Origin: Enterococcus alcedinis
GTDB lineage: Bacteria > Bacillota > Bacilli > Lactobacillales > Enterococcaceae
Reading direction: 5' to 3'
Assembly (NCBI RefSeq): GCF_014635985.1
Contig: NZ_BMDT01000007.1
Span: forward strand, 62,001 to 126,000
DNA length: 64,000 nucleotides
The notes under the pieces are model-generated. The model saw only the letters and a program-made list of their open reading frames with translations. It was not told the DNA's origin and searched no databases. Below, piece by piece: positions 25,754 to 36,800 of this stretch. Numbering within the stretch: the first letter of the stretch is position 1; each line of letters begins with the position of its first letter. Position numbers and translations under genes: made by a program.

Positions 25754-26182
25754 ATGACACAATTAAATATTCAACAAATTAAAGAAATTATTCCACATCG
25801 TTATCCGATGCTTTTAATCGATCGTGTGGAAGAGTTAATCGATGGTGAAAAAGTAATTGCGAAGAAAAACGTGACAATTAATGAACCATTTTTCCAAGGT
25901 CATTTCCCTCACGAACCTGTGATGCCTGGCGTATTAATTGTTGAAGCAATGGCACAAGCCGGTGCGGTAGCGCTACTTTCTTTAGAACAATTTAAAGGGA
26001 AAACGGCTTACTTTGGTGGGATTGATAAAGCGAAGTTTCGTCAAAAAGTTACACCAGGTGACACGTTGATTTTAGAAGTTGAAATCATCAAAGTAAAATC
26101 TTCAGCAGGAATTGGTAAAGGGATTGCTCGTGTTGACGGCAAAAAAGTTGCCGAAGCAGAATTAACTTTCATGATTGGATAG
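25754..26182 (+). CDS. fabZ: 3-hydroxyacyl-ACP dehydratase (FabZ)
   Basis: Hotdog-fold dehydratase of 142 residues that makes trans-2-enoyl-ACP. The catalytic His is in [14 protein letters not shown] and the Glu in VEAMAQ. In E. faecalis a second FabZ-like enzyme (FabN) is the isomerase; this copy in the accB-accC gap corresponds to the housekeeping FabZ by position. Confidence 0.96.
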   Translation: MTQLNIQQIKEIIPHRYPMLLIDRVEELIDGEKVIAKKNVTINEPFFQGHFPHEPVMPGVLIVEAMAQAGAVALLSLEQFKGKTAYFGGIDKAKFRQKVTPGDTLILEVEIIKVKSSAGIGKGIARVDGKKVAEAELTFMIG

Positions 26183-26189
26183 GTGACAT

Positions 26190-27554
26190 ATGTTTTCAAA
26201 AATTTTAATTGCAAACCGTGGTGAGATTGCTGTCAGAATTATTCGCGCATGTCGTGAACTCGGCATTCAAACGGTAGCGGTTTATTCAGAAGCAGACAAA
26301 GAGGCTCTTCACGCAGAACTTGCGGACGAGGCGATTTGTATTGGTCCAGCTAAAGCAGCGGATTCTTATTTAAATGTACAACAAATATTAAGTGCTGCCA
26401 TCGTAACAAAAGCGCAAGCAATTCACCCAGGATTCGGTTTTCTTTCAGAGAACAGCCAATTTGCAGCGATGTGTGAAGAGATTAATGTTGCGTTTATTGG
26501 ACCTAAAAGTGAAACAATTGACGCCATGGGGAATAAGATTAATGCTCGTCGTTTAATGATTGAAGCCGGCGTTCCTGTAATCCCTGGAAGTGATGGTGCG
26601 ATTTCAACGGTTGAAGAAGCAATCGAAATTGCTGAAACAATTGGCTATCCTGTGATGCTAAAAGCGGCAGCAGGTGGCGGTGGTAAAGGGATTCGTAAAG
26701 TGACTACACAAGAAGAACTTGCACCGAATTTTGTATCGGCTCAACAAGAAGCGAAGGCAGCATTTGGTAATGACGAAATGTATATTGAAAAAATTATTTA
26801 TCCGGCGCGTCACATTGAAGTTCAGATCTTAGGTGATCATTACGGACATGTGATTCACTTAGGCGAGCGTGATTGTTCGTTGCAACGTAACAACCAAAAA
26901 GTCTTGGAAGAAGCGCCTTCTGTAGCAATTACGGAAGAAAAACGTCAAGAAATTGGCGCAGCAGCTGTACGTGCAGCCAAAGCAGTCTCGTATCGTAATG
27001 CAGGAACGATTGAATTTTTAATGGATCAATCGGGAGAATTTTATTTCATGGAAATGAATACTCGCATCCAAGTGGAACACCCAATTACTGAAATGGTAAC
27101 GGGCGTCGACCTTGTAAAAAAACAACTTGAGATTGCCAGTGGTGAAAAGTTAACACTACAACAAGACGATATTACGATTACAGGGCATTCAATTGAATGT
27201 CGGATCAATGCAGAAAACCCAGCATTTAACTTTGCGCCTTCACCGGGTAAGATTAAGAACTTATTATTACCAGGTGGTGGTATGGGATTACGTGTGGATA
27301 GTGCGATGTACTCAGGTTATACAATTCCACCTTACTATGATTCAATGATCGCAAAAGTCATTGTGCACGGTGAAACCCGTTTAGAAGCCTTAATGAAAAT
27401 GCAACGCGCACTCAGCGAATTTGTAACAGAAGGCATTACAACGAACGTGGAATTTCAGATGGATTTAATTAGCCATCCAAACGTTGTTGCAGGTGACTAT
27501 ACGACAGCCTTTTTACAAGAAGAATTTCTACCAACATGGACGCCTGAAAACTAA
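26190..27554 (+). CDS. accC: Biotin carboxylase of acetyl-CoA carboxylase
   Basis: ATP-grasp enzyme of 454 residues that carboxylates biotin on AccB. It begins FSKILIANRGEIAVRIIRACRELG and contains the Gly-rich ATP loop AAAGGGGKGIRKV, HIEVQ, the GERDCSLQRNNQK block and EMNTRIQVEHPITE. It shares its fold with the N-terminal third of pyruvate carboxylase at 33866. Confidence 0.97.
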   Translation: MFSKILIANRGEIAVRIIRACRELGIQTVAVYSEADKEALHAELADEAICIGPAKAADSYLNVQQILSAAIVTKAQAIHPGFGFLSENSQFAAMCEEINVAFIGPKSETIDAMGNKINARRLMIEAGVPVIPGSDGAISTVEEAIEIAETIGYPVMLKAAAGGGGKGIRKVTTQEELAPNFVSAQQEAKAAFGNDEMYIEKIIYPARHIEVQILGDHYGHVIHLGERDCSLQRNNQKVLEEAPSVAITEEKRQEIGAAAVRAAKAVSYRNAGTIEFLMDQSGEFYFMEMNTRIQVEHPITEMVTGVDLVKKQLEIASGEKLTLQQDDITITGHSIECRINAENPAFNFAPSPGKIKNLLLPGGGMGLRVDSAMYSGYTIPPYYDSMIAKVIVHGETRLEALMKMQRALSEFVTEGITTNVEFQMDLISHPNVVAGDYTTAFLQEEFLPTWTPEN

Positions 27555-27568
27555 GAGGAGGTCTTTAA

Positions 27569-28441
27569 ATGGCTTTATTTAGAAAGAAAAAAAACTATAT
27601 ACCCATTCGACCTGCTCATAAAAGCCCAGCATCAGAAGGACCGCAAGTTCCGGATGATATGTGGGCGAAATGTCCAAGTTGTAAGCATATCTTGTATCGC
27701 AAAGATATGGGGGAAGAAAAAATTTGCCCAAACTGTGGATACAATTTTCGGATTACCGCTTGGGAGCGATTGGCTCTAACGGTCGATGAAAAGAGTTTTA
27801 GTGAATGGGATACTGATTTACTGACGAAAGACCCGTTAGATTTTCCGGGATACGTCGATAAATTAGAGAAAATAAAAGTAGCAACGAAGTTAAACGAAGC
27901 GGTTTTAACAGGTAAGGCAACCGTTAAAGGGCAAGAAATTGCTCTAGCGATCATGGATTCGCATTTTATTATGGGAAGTATGGGAACGGTCGTGGGTGAA
28001 AAAATCACGCGTTTATTTGAACGAGCGATTGAATTACAATTACCAGTTGTCATCTTTACGGCTTCGGGTGGCGCACGAATGCAAGAAGGAATTTTATCCT
28101 TAATGCAAATGGCTAAAATCTCGGCAGCGGTAAAACGCCACAGCAATGCAGGTTTGTTTTATTTGACGATCTTAACGGATCCGACAACTGGTGGTGTAAC
28201 AGCTAGTTTTGCGATGGAAGGTGACGTTATTTTAGCGGAGCCTCAAGCATTAATCGGCTTTGCTGGTCGTCGAGTGATTGAGCAAACAATTCGTCAAGAG
28301 TTGCCAGAAGATTTCCAGAAGGCAGAATTTTTATTGGAGCATGGTTTTGTCGATCAAATCGTGCCAAGAATGGCATTGCGTCAACGGATTTTTGAATTGG
28401 TTCAGATGCATACAGCGAAAGGATGGGGGAGTCATGACTAG
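27569..28441 (+). CDS. accD: Acetyl-CoA carboxylase carboxyltransferase beta
   Basis: Beta subunit of the carboxyltransferase that makes malonyl-CoA with AccA; 290 residues. A four-cysteine zinc finger at about 35-57 (CPSCKHILY then CPNCGYNF) is typical. The crotonase-like core has [12 protein letters not shown] and [13 protein letters not shown]. Its last 8 bases overlap accA, so the two subunits are translated together in equal amounts. Confidence 0.97.
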   Translation: MALFRKKKNYIPIRPAHKSPASEGPQVPDDMWAKCPSCKHILYRKDMGEEKICPNCGYNFRITAWERLALTVDEKSFSEWDTDLLTKDPLDFPGYVDKLEKIKVATKLNEAVLTGKATVKGQEIALAIMDSHFIMGSMGTVVGEKITRLFERAIELQLPVVIFTASGGARMQEGILSLMQMAKISAAVKRHSNAGLFYLTILTDPTTGGVTASFAMEGDVILAEPQALIGFAGRRVIEQTIRQELPEDFQKAEFLLEHGFVDQIVPRMALRQRIFELVQMHTAKGWGSHD

Positions 28442-29219
28442 AACGGCACATGAAATTGTTCAAATTGCTCGCTCAAAAGATCGTTTAACGGCGTTGGATT
28501 ATTTTGAAGGGATTTTTGACGATTTTCAAGAATTTCACGGCGATCGTTTCTTTGCTGACGACGAAGCAGTCGTAGGAGGCGTCGCATTATTAGATGGGAA
28601 ACCAGTAACGGTCATTGGGATTCAAAAAGGGCGCAACTTACCAGAGAACTTGCGTCGAAATTTTGGTTCTCCGCACCCTGAGGGCTATCGTAAGGCGTTG
28701 CGTTTAATGAAACAGGCAGAGAAGTTCAAACGACCAGTCATCACCTTCATTAACACGGCAGGGGCCTTTTGTGGTATTGGGGCTGAAGAACGTGGCGAAG
28801 GTGAAGCGATTGCTCAAAACTTACTCGCAATGTCAGATTTAAGTGTACCAATCATTTCAATTATTATTGGTGAAGGTGGTAGTGGTGGTGCTTTGGCGCT
28901 GGCTTTAGGTGATGAAGTTTGGATGCTAGAGCATTCGATTTATGCAATTCTTTCACCAGAAGGCTTTGCATCGATTTTATGGAAAGATGGTAGTCGCGCC
29001 AATGAGGCCGCTGGTTTAATGAAAATTACTGCTCGTGAGTTAAAAGAATTAGACGTTGTTGATCGTGTGATTCTAGAAACGTTTCGTGGGGAACCATTGA
29101 CCCAAGAAGCAATTATTAAGCGACTGCAGAGTGATTTAATTCATAAGTTAAAAGAACTATCGCGCAAAAAATTGCCTGACCTTTTAGAAGATAGGTATCA
29201 ACGCTTTAGAAAATATTAA
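28434..29219 (+). CDS. accA: Acetyl-CoA carboxylase carboxyltransferase alpha
   Basis: Alpha subunit of the carboxyltransferase, 261 residues, which is the short Lactobacillales form. It has [23 protein letters not shown] near the start, the [17 protein letters not shown] motif and [18 protein letters not shown] 28434 lies inside the end of accD with GGGGGAG upstream; the frame is open further up but that stretch is accD code in another frame. It is the last gene of the cluster, closed by a terminator. Confidence 0.97.
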   Translation: MTRTAHEIVQIARSKDRLTALDYFEGIFDDFQEFHGDRFFADDEAVVGGVALLDGKPVTVIGIQKGRNLPENLRRNFGSPHPEGYRKALRLMKQAEKFKRPVITFINTAGAFCGIGAEERGEGEAIAQNLLAMSDLSVPIISIIIGEGGSGGALALALGDEVWMLEHSIYAILSPEGFASILWKDGSRANEAAGLMKITARELKELDVVDRVILETFRGEPLTQEAIIKRLQSDLIHKLKELSRKKLPDLLEDRYQRFRKY

Positions 29220-29220
29220 G

Positions 29221-29277
29221 AAACAAAGGACGTGGATGTGAGAAGCCAATCACATCTTTTGTTCCTTTGTTTTTTTC
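29221..29277 (+). terminator. Terminator of the fab/acc cluster
   Basis: Outer arms AAACAAAGGA and TCCTTTGTTT with an inner TGTGA/TCACA pair, then a T-run. Confidence 0.9.
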
Positions 29278-29335
29278 TCGACAAGCCCCCCATTTGTTTG
29301 TATACTACAATAGCTTAAGGAGTGGAGGAATAACT

Positions 29336-29860
29336 ATGGAAGAAGTCAAAGTATGTCGTGTATCAAAAGTCGTTCAAACGCATCGGATTTTTCCGTTTGA
29401 TTTGAATCCTTTTGGTTTTTTATACGGAGGGCGTTTGATGACGTTGGTAGATGATGCGGCATCGATTTCAGTCAGCCGTCATTGTCGTCGAGGAGCTGTT
29501 ACCGCATCGTTGGATCAATTTAATTTTTTGAAACCACTACACGCGAATCATTCCGTCTGTATTGAAACGTATATTTCAGGTGTGCATCGTAAATCGATGG
29601 AGGTCTTTGTCAAAGTGATTGGTGAAGATCTAGTCACAGGGGAACGTTACTTAGCTGCAACGAGCTTTATGACTTTTGTTGCTATACCTAGCCACATGAA
29701 TGAAGAGACGAATTTTACGTTACCTAAAGTCCAACCTGAAACAAGTGAAGAAAAGCTTGTTTGTGCAGGTTATGAGCAACGTCGTCAACATCGTTTATTA
29801 GAAAGAGAAGCCTATAAAACCTTCTCAAATCAGTTATCATTAGAGCTTCCATGGATGTAA
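29336..29860 (+). CDS. Acyl-CoA thioesterase, hotdog fold
   Basis: Predicted acyl-CoA hydrolase of 174 residues. The segment DLNPFGFLYGGRLMTLVDDAAS is the typical YciA/BACH-type active-site region (N, GG and D), and VTASLDQFNFLKPLH follows. ATG 29336 has GGAGGAA 6 bases upstream. It stands alone between the fab/acc terminator and typA. The natural substrate is not known from sequence; the Glu/Arg-rich C-terminal tail is not part of the hotdog. Confidence 0.88.
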   Translation: MEEVKVCRVSKVVQTHRIFPFDLNPFGFLYGGRLMTLVDDAASISVSRHCRRGAVTASLDQFNFLKPLHANHSVCIETYISGVHRKSMEVFVKVIGEDLVTGERYLAATSFMTFVAIPSHMNEETNFTLPKVQPETSEEKLVCAGYEQRRQHRLLEREAYKTFSNQLSLELPWM

Positions 29861-29966
29861 ATAAAAAAAATATGACGATTTGAAAACTTTTCACTATATT
29901 TCAGAAAGTTTTTTTGTTATAATTGCTTGTCGAATGGAAAGCCATAAGAAAAAAGGAGAAAATAAA

Positions 29967-31796
29967 TTGAAATATAGAACAGACCTACGCAACGTCGCGA
30001 TTATCGCCCACGTTGACCACGGTAAAACAACATTAGTCGATGAATTATTAAACCAATCTGATTTAGTTAGCCAACGTGGTGAAGCAAAATCAATGGATTC
30101 AAATGCAATCGAACAAGAACGTGGAATTACGATTTTAGCAAAAAACACAGCGGTTGAATATAAAGGTTCACGTATCAACATCTTAGATACACCAGGGCAT
30201 GCCGATTTCGGTGGTGAAGTGGAACGTATTATGAAGATGGTTGATGGTGTTATCTTAGTTGTTGACTCATATGAAGGGACAATGCCTCAAACACGTTTCG
30301 TATTGAAGAAAGCGTTAGAGCAAGGCGTTACACCAATCGTTGTTATCAACAAAATTGATAAACCTTCTGCGCGTCCAGCACACGTTGTTGATGAAGTATT
30401 AGAACTATTCATCGAATTAGGGGCAGAAGACGACCAGTTAGACTTCCCAGTTATTTATGCTTCAGCATTAAATGGAACATCAAGCTTATCTGATGATCCA
30501 GCAGACCAAGAAAAAACAATGAACCATGTATTTGATACGATTTTAGAGCATATCCCAGCACCAGTTGACAATAGTGATGAGCCATTACAATTCCAAGTAT
30601 CATTACTTGATTACAATGACTACGTTGGACGTATTGGTATTGGACGTGTCTTCCGTGGAACAATCCGCGTAGGAGACCAAGTATCATTAATGAAACTTGA
30701 TGGTACAGCTAAAAACTTCCGCGTTACAAAATTAATGGGCTTCCTAGGTTTTGATCGTGTTGAAATCCAAGAAGCAAGAGCGGGCGATTTAATCGCTGTT
30801 TCAGGAATGGAAGATATCTTCGTTGGAGAAACAGTAACACCTGCCGATCACCAAGAAGCACTACCAATCTTACATATTGATGAGCCAACATTACAAATGA
30901 CTTTCCTTGTCAACAACTCACCATTTGCTGGTCGCGAAGGAAAATTCGTAACTGCTCGTAAAATTGAAGAGCGTTTAATGTCAGAATTACAAACAGACGT
31001 TTCATTACGTATTGACCCAATCGGACCAGATTCATGGATTGTTTCAGGTCGTGGAGAGCTTCACTTATCAATCTTAATTGAAAACATGCGTCGTGAAGGT
31101 TATGAATTACAAGTTTCACGTCCAGAAGTTATCGAACGTGAAATTGATGGTGTGAAATGTGAGCCATTTGAACGTGTTCAAATCGATACACCAGAAGAAT
31201 ACTTAGGTTCAGTGATTGAATCTTTAGGTAACCGAAAAGCTGAAATGCAAGATATGATTAACACAGGTAACGGTCAAGTACGTGTCATCTTCTTAGCACC
31301 TGCTCGTGGTTTAATTGGTTACACAACCGAATTCTTATCATTAACGCGTGGTTATGGAATCTTCCACCATACGTTCGATCAATATTTACCAATGATCAAT
31401 CAACAATTAGGCGGCCGTCGTCACGGTGCATTAGTTTCGATTGATACTGGTAAAGCAACAACTTACTCAATCATGAGTATTGAAGAACGTGGAACGATTT
31501 TTGTTGAACCAACAACAGAAGTTTATGAAGGTATGATCATTGGTGAAAATGCACGTGAAAATGACTTAACAGTTAATATCACAAAAGCAAAACAAATGAC
31601 TAACGTTCGTTCAGCGAATAAAGATCAAACTTCAGTTATCAAAAAACCTCGTCACCTAACATTAGAAGAATCTCTAGAATTCTTAAATGATGATGAATAC
31701 TGTGAAGTAACACCAGAAAACATTCGCTTACGTAAACGTATCTTAAATAAGAGTGAACGTGAAAAAGCAGCGAAAAAAAGTAGAAAAGCAGATTAA
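29967..31796 (+). CDS. typA: Ribosome-associated GTPase TypA/BipA
   Basis: Translational GTPase of 609 residues that binds the ribosome and aids 50S assembly and stress adaptation. G1 is AHVDHGKTT, G3 DTPGHADF and G4 NKIDKP; EF-G-like domains III and V and the BipA C-terminal domain with GLIGYTTEFLSLTRGYG follow. The start is TTG at 29967: AAAAGGAG lies 8 bases upstream and the next residues KYRTDLRNVAIIAHVDHG match the family N-terminus. No ATG fits. Confidence 0.97.
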   Translation: MKYRTDLRNVAIIAHVDHGKTTLVDELLNQSDLVSQRGEAKSMDSNAIEQERGITILAKNTAVEYKGSRINILDTPGHADFGGEVERIMKMVDGVILVVDSYEGTMPQTRFVLKKALEQGVTPIVVINKIDKPSARPAHVVDEVLELFIELGAEDDQLDFPVIYASALNGTSSLSDDPADQEKTMNHVFDTILEHIPAPVDNSDEPLQFQVSLLDYNDYVGRIGIGRVFRGTIRVGDQVSLMKLDGTAKNFRVTKLMGFLGFDRVEIQEARAGDLIAVSGMEDIFVGETVTPADHQEALPILHIDEPTLQMTFLVNNSPFAGREGKFVTARKIEERLMSELQTDVSLRIDPIGPDSWIVSGRGELHLSILIENMRREGYELQVSRPEVIEREIDGVKCEPFERVQIDTPEEYLGSVIESLGNRKAEMQDMINTGNGQVRVIFLAPARGLIGYTTEFLSLTRGYGIFHHTFDQYLPMINQQLGGRRHGALVSIDTGKATTYSIMSIEERGTIFVEPTTEVYEGMIIGENARENDLTVNITKAKQMTNVRSANKDQTSVIKKPRHLTLEESLEFLNDDEYCEVTPENIRLRKRILNKSEREKAAKKSRKAD

Positions 31797-31814
31797 TCTG
31801 TTTATCGATAAAAG

Positions 31815-31850
31815 AAAAGCTCAAGAGAAAATAACTCTCTTGAGCTTTTT
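31815..31850 (+). terminator. Terminator after typA
   Basis: Arms AAAAGCTCAAGAG and CTCTTGAGCTTTT around 9 bases, ending in TTTTT. Works on both strands. Confidence 0.93.
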
Positions 31851-32385
31851 GTTTAGGTTGTATAATATTTGGTGTTGATTGAGAATCGATTTGAGATTTT
31901 CTTTCAGCGCTTTTTTGACAAAAAGAGGGCCGCCTCAAATACCTTGAATGCAATAGCTACCAGTAGCTTCCGCATTCAAGGATTCATGTTCTCTTTATCA
32001 GTGTATCATTCCTCTTTAGACATGGATGTTTCTTGCTTAACGATGCAAGCATTGTTCGTGATTTAAGCGAAATGAATCTGATTATTCAGTAGGAATTTTG
32101 TTCAGAGAGTAAATCTTGAACGTTAATTTAAAAAAAATTGCATAAATGTTACGCAATAATTGCTTTATTTTTTTAAAAATGTGGGTAACTTTAAATTTAA
32201 AAAATCAAAAAGCTTGTTAAATGAACCTTTCTTGAAATTAATAAAATTTAAACCAAGCTAAAAAGTTTCATATTGTTGTTTTGTTTCACGAAAAGTTAAA
32301 TTCCGTTTTTTCTTGAAAAGTTCCAAGGAATAAAAGGAAAATTATGCTATAATGATGAAACGAATAAAAAAGGAGGGTATTGAAA
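31851..32385. other. 535-bp gap between typA and ylaN
   Basis: No convincing gene. It holds a strong stem-loop at 31942-31981 (arms CCTTGAATGC and GCATTCAAGG, inner AGCTAC/GTAGCT). Read on the minus strand, a short GAGG/CCTC stem follows with TTTTT, which could end a minus-strand transcript. The rest (32100-32340) is very AT-rich. An extended -10 TGCTATAAT (TATAAT at 32348-32353) serves ylaN. A 65-codon open frame at 31869-32066 has no ribosome site. Confidence 0.5.
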
Positions 32386-32685
32386 ATGGAAGAATCTTCC
32401 GGTAAACGAGCGATTGTGCTGCTTGAGGAAGAAGCAAATCGCATTCGACTTTTAATTTCGAATCAAAAAAATAGCCTGTGTATCGCCCATTGTAAAGCCT
32501 TTGAGGAAGTTGTTGATACTCAAATGTATGGACTGTCCCGACAAATTGCTTTTGCGGTATCCTTAGAAGCGATTACCAACAATGAAGGACAGCAACTATT
32601 AAGTGATTTAGAACGCGATTTAAATCGTATGTATCATGAAGTATTTGCAGAACGTCAAGAGATTGAAACAGGCAAGGAGGGGTAG
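32386..32685 (+). CDS. ylaN: YlaN family (UPF0358) protein
   Basis: Small helical protein of 99 residues. YlaN of B. subtilis and S. aureus has been linked to iron homeostasis through interaction with Fur, and ylaN precedes ftsW there as here. It begins MEESSGKRAIVLLEEEANRI; the conserved middle is CIAHCKAFEEVVDTQMYGLSRQIAFAV with two Cys. GGAGGG lies 8 bases before ATG 32386. It is 4 bases before ftsW. Confidence 0.92.
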   Translation: MEESSGKRAIVLLEEEANRIRLLISNQKNSLCIAHCKAFEEVVDTQMYGLSRQIAFAVSLEAITNNEGQQLLSDLERDLNRMYHEVFAERQEIETGKEG

Positions 32686-32689
32686 TAAC

Positions 32690-33847
32690 TTGCCAAACAC
32701 GTTAAAAAAAAGACATTTACTCGACTGGGGAATTTTACTTCCATATCTTATTCTAAATATTTTAGGATTGATGATGGTTTATAGTACGACCTCTTATGTT
32801 CAGTTGATCAAGGGCGGAAATACCGCCAAGCAAGCGATAAGTCAATTTGTCTTTTGGATGATTAGTATGTTTGCGATTTTTATTATCTATAAGATGAAAC
32901 TCGATTTTTTAAAGAAAAAAATGTTAGTGTATACTGCGATGGTTGTGATTACCTTTCTGTTGATCCTGGCATTCTTCTTTGATCCAGTCAATGGTAGTTA
33001 TGGTTGGATCCAAGTTCCTGGTGTGGGAACCATTCAACCGGTTGAATTTTTAAAAGTCATCATTATTTGGTTTTTAACTGTTACTTTAGCTAAAAACCAA
33101 GAAATTGTTCAAGAAAAATTTCTGGATATCGTTAAGGGCTCACTCTTTGTAATTTTGGGTCAAATTGTGATTTTATCATTTTATCCAGATTATGGTAATG
33201 CAGCTGTTATCGTTTTGTTGGTTATGATTATTTTATTAGCAAGTGGCATCAATTATCGTTTTACATTAGTTGTGGGGGGGCTATCTGTGGTGGGTAGTTA
33301 TCTTGCGGTATTGTTTGTTAATAGTATAGGTAAAGTTTTTTTACCAGCCCACGTTGTCTCGCGTTTTGCGGCCTTTCGTAATCCGTTCGTGGATGAGTTT
33401 GGTGATGGTCATCAAATGATTCAAGGGTATTATGCCATGTTTAATGGTGGATTATTTGGACGTGGCTTAGGTAATAGTATTCAAAAAAATGGTTTCTTGA
33501 AATTCGCTCACACCGATTTTGCCTTTGCAATCGTGGTTGAAGAATTAGGCTTGATTGTTGCAATCATCGTCTTAGGGATTTTATTTTATTTGATTGCACG
33601 AATCATTTTAATCGGTACCCGCTCAAACGATCCATTTAATTCAATCATGTGCTACGGCATTGGTGGATTATTATTAATTTCTGTCTTTGTTAACTTAGGC
33701 GGAATTACAGGGATTATTCCTTTAACAGGAATTACGTTCCCCTTTATTAGTCAAGGTGGATCAAGTTTATTAACCTATTCGATTTGTATCGGATTTGTCC
33801 TAAATATTAGTGCGGACGAAAAAAGAAAAAAATACCAATTGGTTTAA
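32690..33847 (+). CDS. ftsW: FtsW, septal peptidoglycan glycosyltransferase
   Basis: SEDS-family membrane protein of 385 residues with about ten transmembrane segments, which polymerises lipid II at the division septum with its partner PBP. It has LNILGLMMVYSTTSY in TM1, QPVEFLKVIIIW, the large extracellular loop with FAAFRNPFVDEFGDGHQMIQ and the C-terminal FPFISQGGSSLL. The start is TTG at 32690 with AGGAGGGG 7 bases upstream; the frame is open upstream only through the end of ylaN. It could be RodA-like, but its place between ylaN and pyc is that of ftsW. Confidence 0.94.
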   Translation: MPNTLKKRHLLDWGILLPYLILNILGLMMVYSTTSYVQLIKGGNTAKQAISQFVFWMISMFAIFIIYKMKLDFLKKKMLVYTAMVVITFLLILAFFFDPVNGSYGWIQVPGVGTIQPVEFLKVIIIWFLTVTLAKNQEIVQEKFLDIVKGSLFVILGQIVILSFYPDYGNAAVIVLLVMIILLASGINYRFTLVVGGLSVVGSYLAVLFVNSIGKVFLPAHVVSRFAAFRNPFVDEFGDGHQMIQGYYAMFNGGLFGRGLGNSIQKNGFLKFAHTDFAFAIVVEELGLIVAIIVLGILFYLIARIILIGTRSNDPFNSIMCYGIGGLLLISVFVNLGGITGIIPLTGITFPFISQGGSSLLTYSICIGFVLNISADEKRKKYQLV

Positions 33848-33865
33848 TTAAAAAGGAGTAGTTGT

Positions 33866-36800
33866 ATGAAAAAGATTTTAGTAGCTAACCGTGGAGAAAT
33901 TGCAACGCGCGTCTTTCGTGCTTGTTCGGAATTGAAAATTAAAACAGTCGGTATTTATGCAGAAGAAGATGAGTATTCTGTACATCGCTTTAAAGCAGAC
34001 GAAGCCTACGTTGTTGGGAAAGGCAAACGTCCAATTGATGCGTATTTAGATATTGAAGACATTATTCGTATTGCTAAGGATTCGGGAGCTGAAGCGATTC
34101 ACCCTGGTTATGGATTTTTATCGGAAAATTTAGCTTTTGCTCGTCGTTGTGAAGAAGAAGGTCTTGTTTTTATTGGTCCAACACCCCATCATTTAGATAT
34201 TTTTGGTGATAAGATTAAAGCAAAACAAGCAGCAATTGAAGCCGGTGTGCAATCAATTCCTGGGACAGACGGTCCGATTGATTCAGTAGAAGACGTCTTA
34301 GCTTTTGCAAATGATTATGGCTATCCCGTAATGATTAAAGCGGCTCTTGGCGGCGGCGGTCGTGGTATGCGTGTGGCACACAACGAATCGGAAGCAAAAG
34401 ATGGCTATGAACGTGCGAAAAGTGAAGCGAAAGCCGCTTTTGGTAGTGACGAAGTTTATGTAGAAAAATATATTAGTCAACCCAAACATATTGAAGTACA
34501 AATTTTAGGGGACACACACGGTAACGTGATCCATTTATTTGAACGTGACTGTTCCGTGCAACGTCGTCACCAAAAAGTGGTTGAAGTTGCTCCTTGTGTC
34601 TCAATGTCTGATGAACAACGTGAAGAAATTTGCCAAGCAGCTGTTAAATTAATGAGTCATGTTGGTTATATTAACGCTGGAACGGTGGAATTCTTAGTTG
34701 AAGGTCAAAATTTCTACTTTATTGAAGTTAATCCACGTGTTCAAGTAGAACATACAATTACAGAAATGATTACCGATGTTGATATTGTAACGAGTCAAAT
34801 TTTGATTGCTCAAGGTTTGGATTTACATAAAGAGATTGGTATTCCAACGCAAGATAAGTTAACTTTTGAAGGAGCAGCAATCCAATGTCGTGTGACAACG
34901 GAAGATCCTGTAAATAACTTTATGCCAGATACAGGTAAAATTGATACGTACCGCTCTCCAGGTGGTTTTGGTGTGCGTTTAGACGTTGGTAATGCTTATG
35001 CAGGTGCCGTTGTTACGCCTTACTTTGATTCGTTATTAGTAAAAGTTTGTACGCATGGTGCAACATTTGAACAAGCGATTAGCAAAATGGAGCGTAGTTT
35101 GAAAGAATTCCGTATTCGTGGTGTCGAAACAAACTTAGCCTTCATGCGTAACGTTGTAAAACACCCAGAATTCCGTACTGGTCAAGCGCATACGACCTTT
35201 ATTGATACAACACCTGAATTGTTTGAATTCCCACGTACGAGAGACCGTGGAAATAAAACAATGAAATACATTGCTGAAATTACAGTCAATGGCTTTCCAG
35301 GAATTGAAAAAGTGCGTAAAAAGCATTTTGATACGCCGCGTATTCCTAAAAAGTTAGAAATCGTTGAACCAAAAATCTTAACGGCTAAAAACATTTTAGA
35401 TACACAAGGAGCAGATGCTGTTTCAAAATGGGTTTCCGAACAAAAGAACGTCTTGTTAACTGATACAACTTTCCGTGATGCACATCAAAGTTTACTTGCA
35501 ACACGTGTTCGGACAACAGATATCGCAAAAATTGCGACACAAACGGAACAAGCAATTCCAACATTATTCTCAAGTGAAATGTGGGGCGGCGCAACGTTTG
35601 ACGTGTCGTATCGTTTCTTAACGGAAGATCCGTGGGAAAGATTACGTACATTACGTAAACGCATGCCAAATACGCTTTTACAAATGTTATTCCGTGGTTC
35701 AAATGCGGTTGGTTATTCAAATTACCCAGATAACGTGATTGTTGAGTTTATTAATGAAGCAGCCAGTCAAGGAATAGATGTCTTCCGTATTTTTGATAGC
35801 TTAAACTGGATTCCACAAATGGAGAAAAGTATTCAAGCTGTTCGCGATGCAGGCAAATTGGCAGAAGCAGCGATTTGTTATACCGGTGATATCAATGACC
35901 CGAGCCGTGCGAAATACAACGTGCAGTACTACATTGATATGGCGAAAGAATTACAAGCCTTAGGTGCGCATACGATTGCGATTAAAGACATGGCAGGACT
36001 CTTAATGCCACAAGCTTCTTATCGTTTAATTAGTGAGTTAAAGGCTGCAATTGATGTGCCAATTCACTTGCACACACATGATACAAGCGGAAATGGTATT
36101 ATTACGTATTCTGCGGCTGTTACAGCAGGTGTCGATATTGTCGATGTGGCAATTAGTGCGATGAGTAGCCATACGAGTCAACCAAGCTTAAGTAGCTTAT
36201 ACTTTGCTTTAGTCAATGGTAAACGAGTACCGGATGTTGAAATTAAAAAAGTTCAAAAATTAAATCATTACTGGGAAGATGTGCGCATGTTCTACAAGCC
36301 ATTTGAAAATGGTTTGAATGCACCTCAAACAGAAGTTTACTTACATGAAATGCCAGGTGGTCAATATTCAAACTTACAACAACAAGCTAAAGCAACAGGG
36401 CTTGGTGAGCGTTGGGATGAAATTAAAGAAATGTATCGCCATGTAAATATGATGTTTGGTGATATTGTTAAAGTAACGCCTTCATCGAAAGTTGTAGGGG
36501 ATATGGCACTCTTTATGGTGCAAAATGATTTAACAGAAGAAGACATCTACGAACGTGGAACGGAATTAAGTTTCCCAGAATCAGTTATTAGCTTCTTTAG
36601 AGGTGACTTAGGACAACCAGTTGGTGGTTTCCCGAAAGAATTACAAGCGATTATTTTAAAAGGCAAAGAAGCTTACGATGTACGCCCAGGCTCATTAGCT
36701 GCACCGGTTAATTTTGATGATGTTAAAGCGGAATTAGCGCAGTTAATTGGTTATGAACCAAAACATGAAGAAGTACTAAGTTACATTATGTATCCAGAAG

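Noticed and set aside
27616-28146. 176-codon minus-strand frame inside accD
   Set aside because: It is antisense to a complete accD with zinc finger and crotonase core; no ribosome site or family match.
28278-28433. Extended accA N-terminus
   Set aside because: This part is accD coding sequence in another frame; the ribosome site and family N-terminus fit ATG 28434.
31869-32066. 65-codon plus-strand frame after typA
   Set aside because: No ribosome site, runs across a strong stem-loop, and the composition does not look coding.
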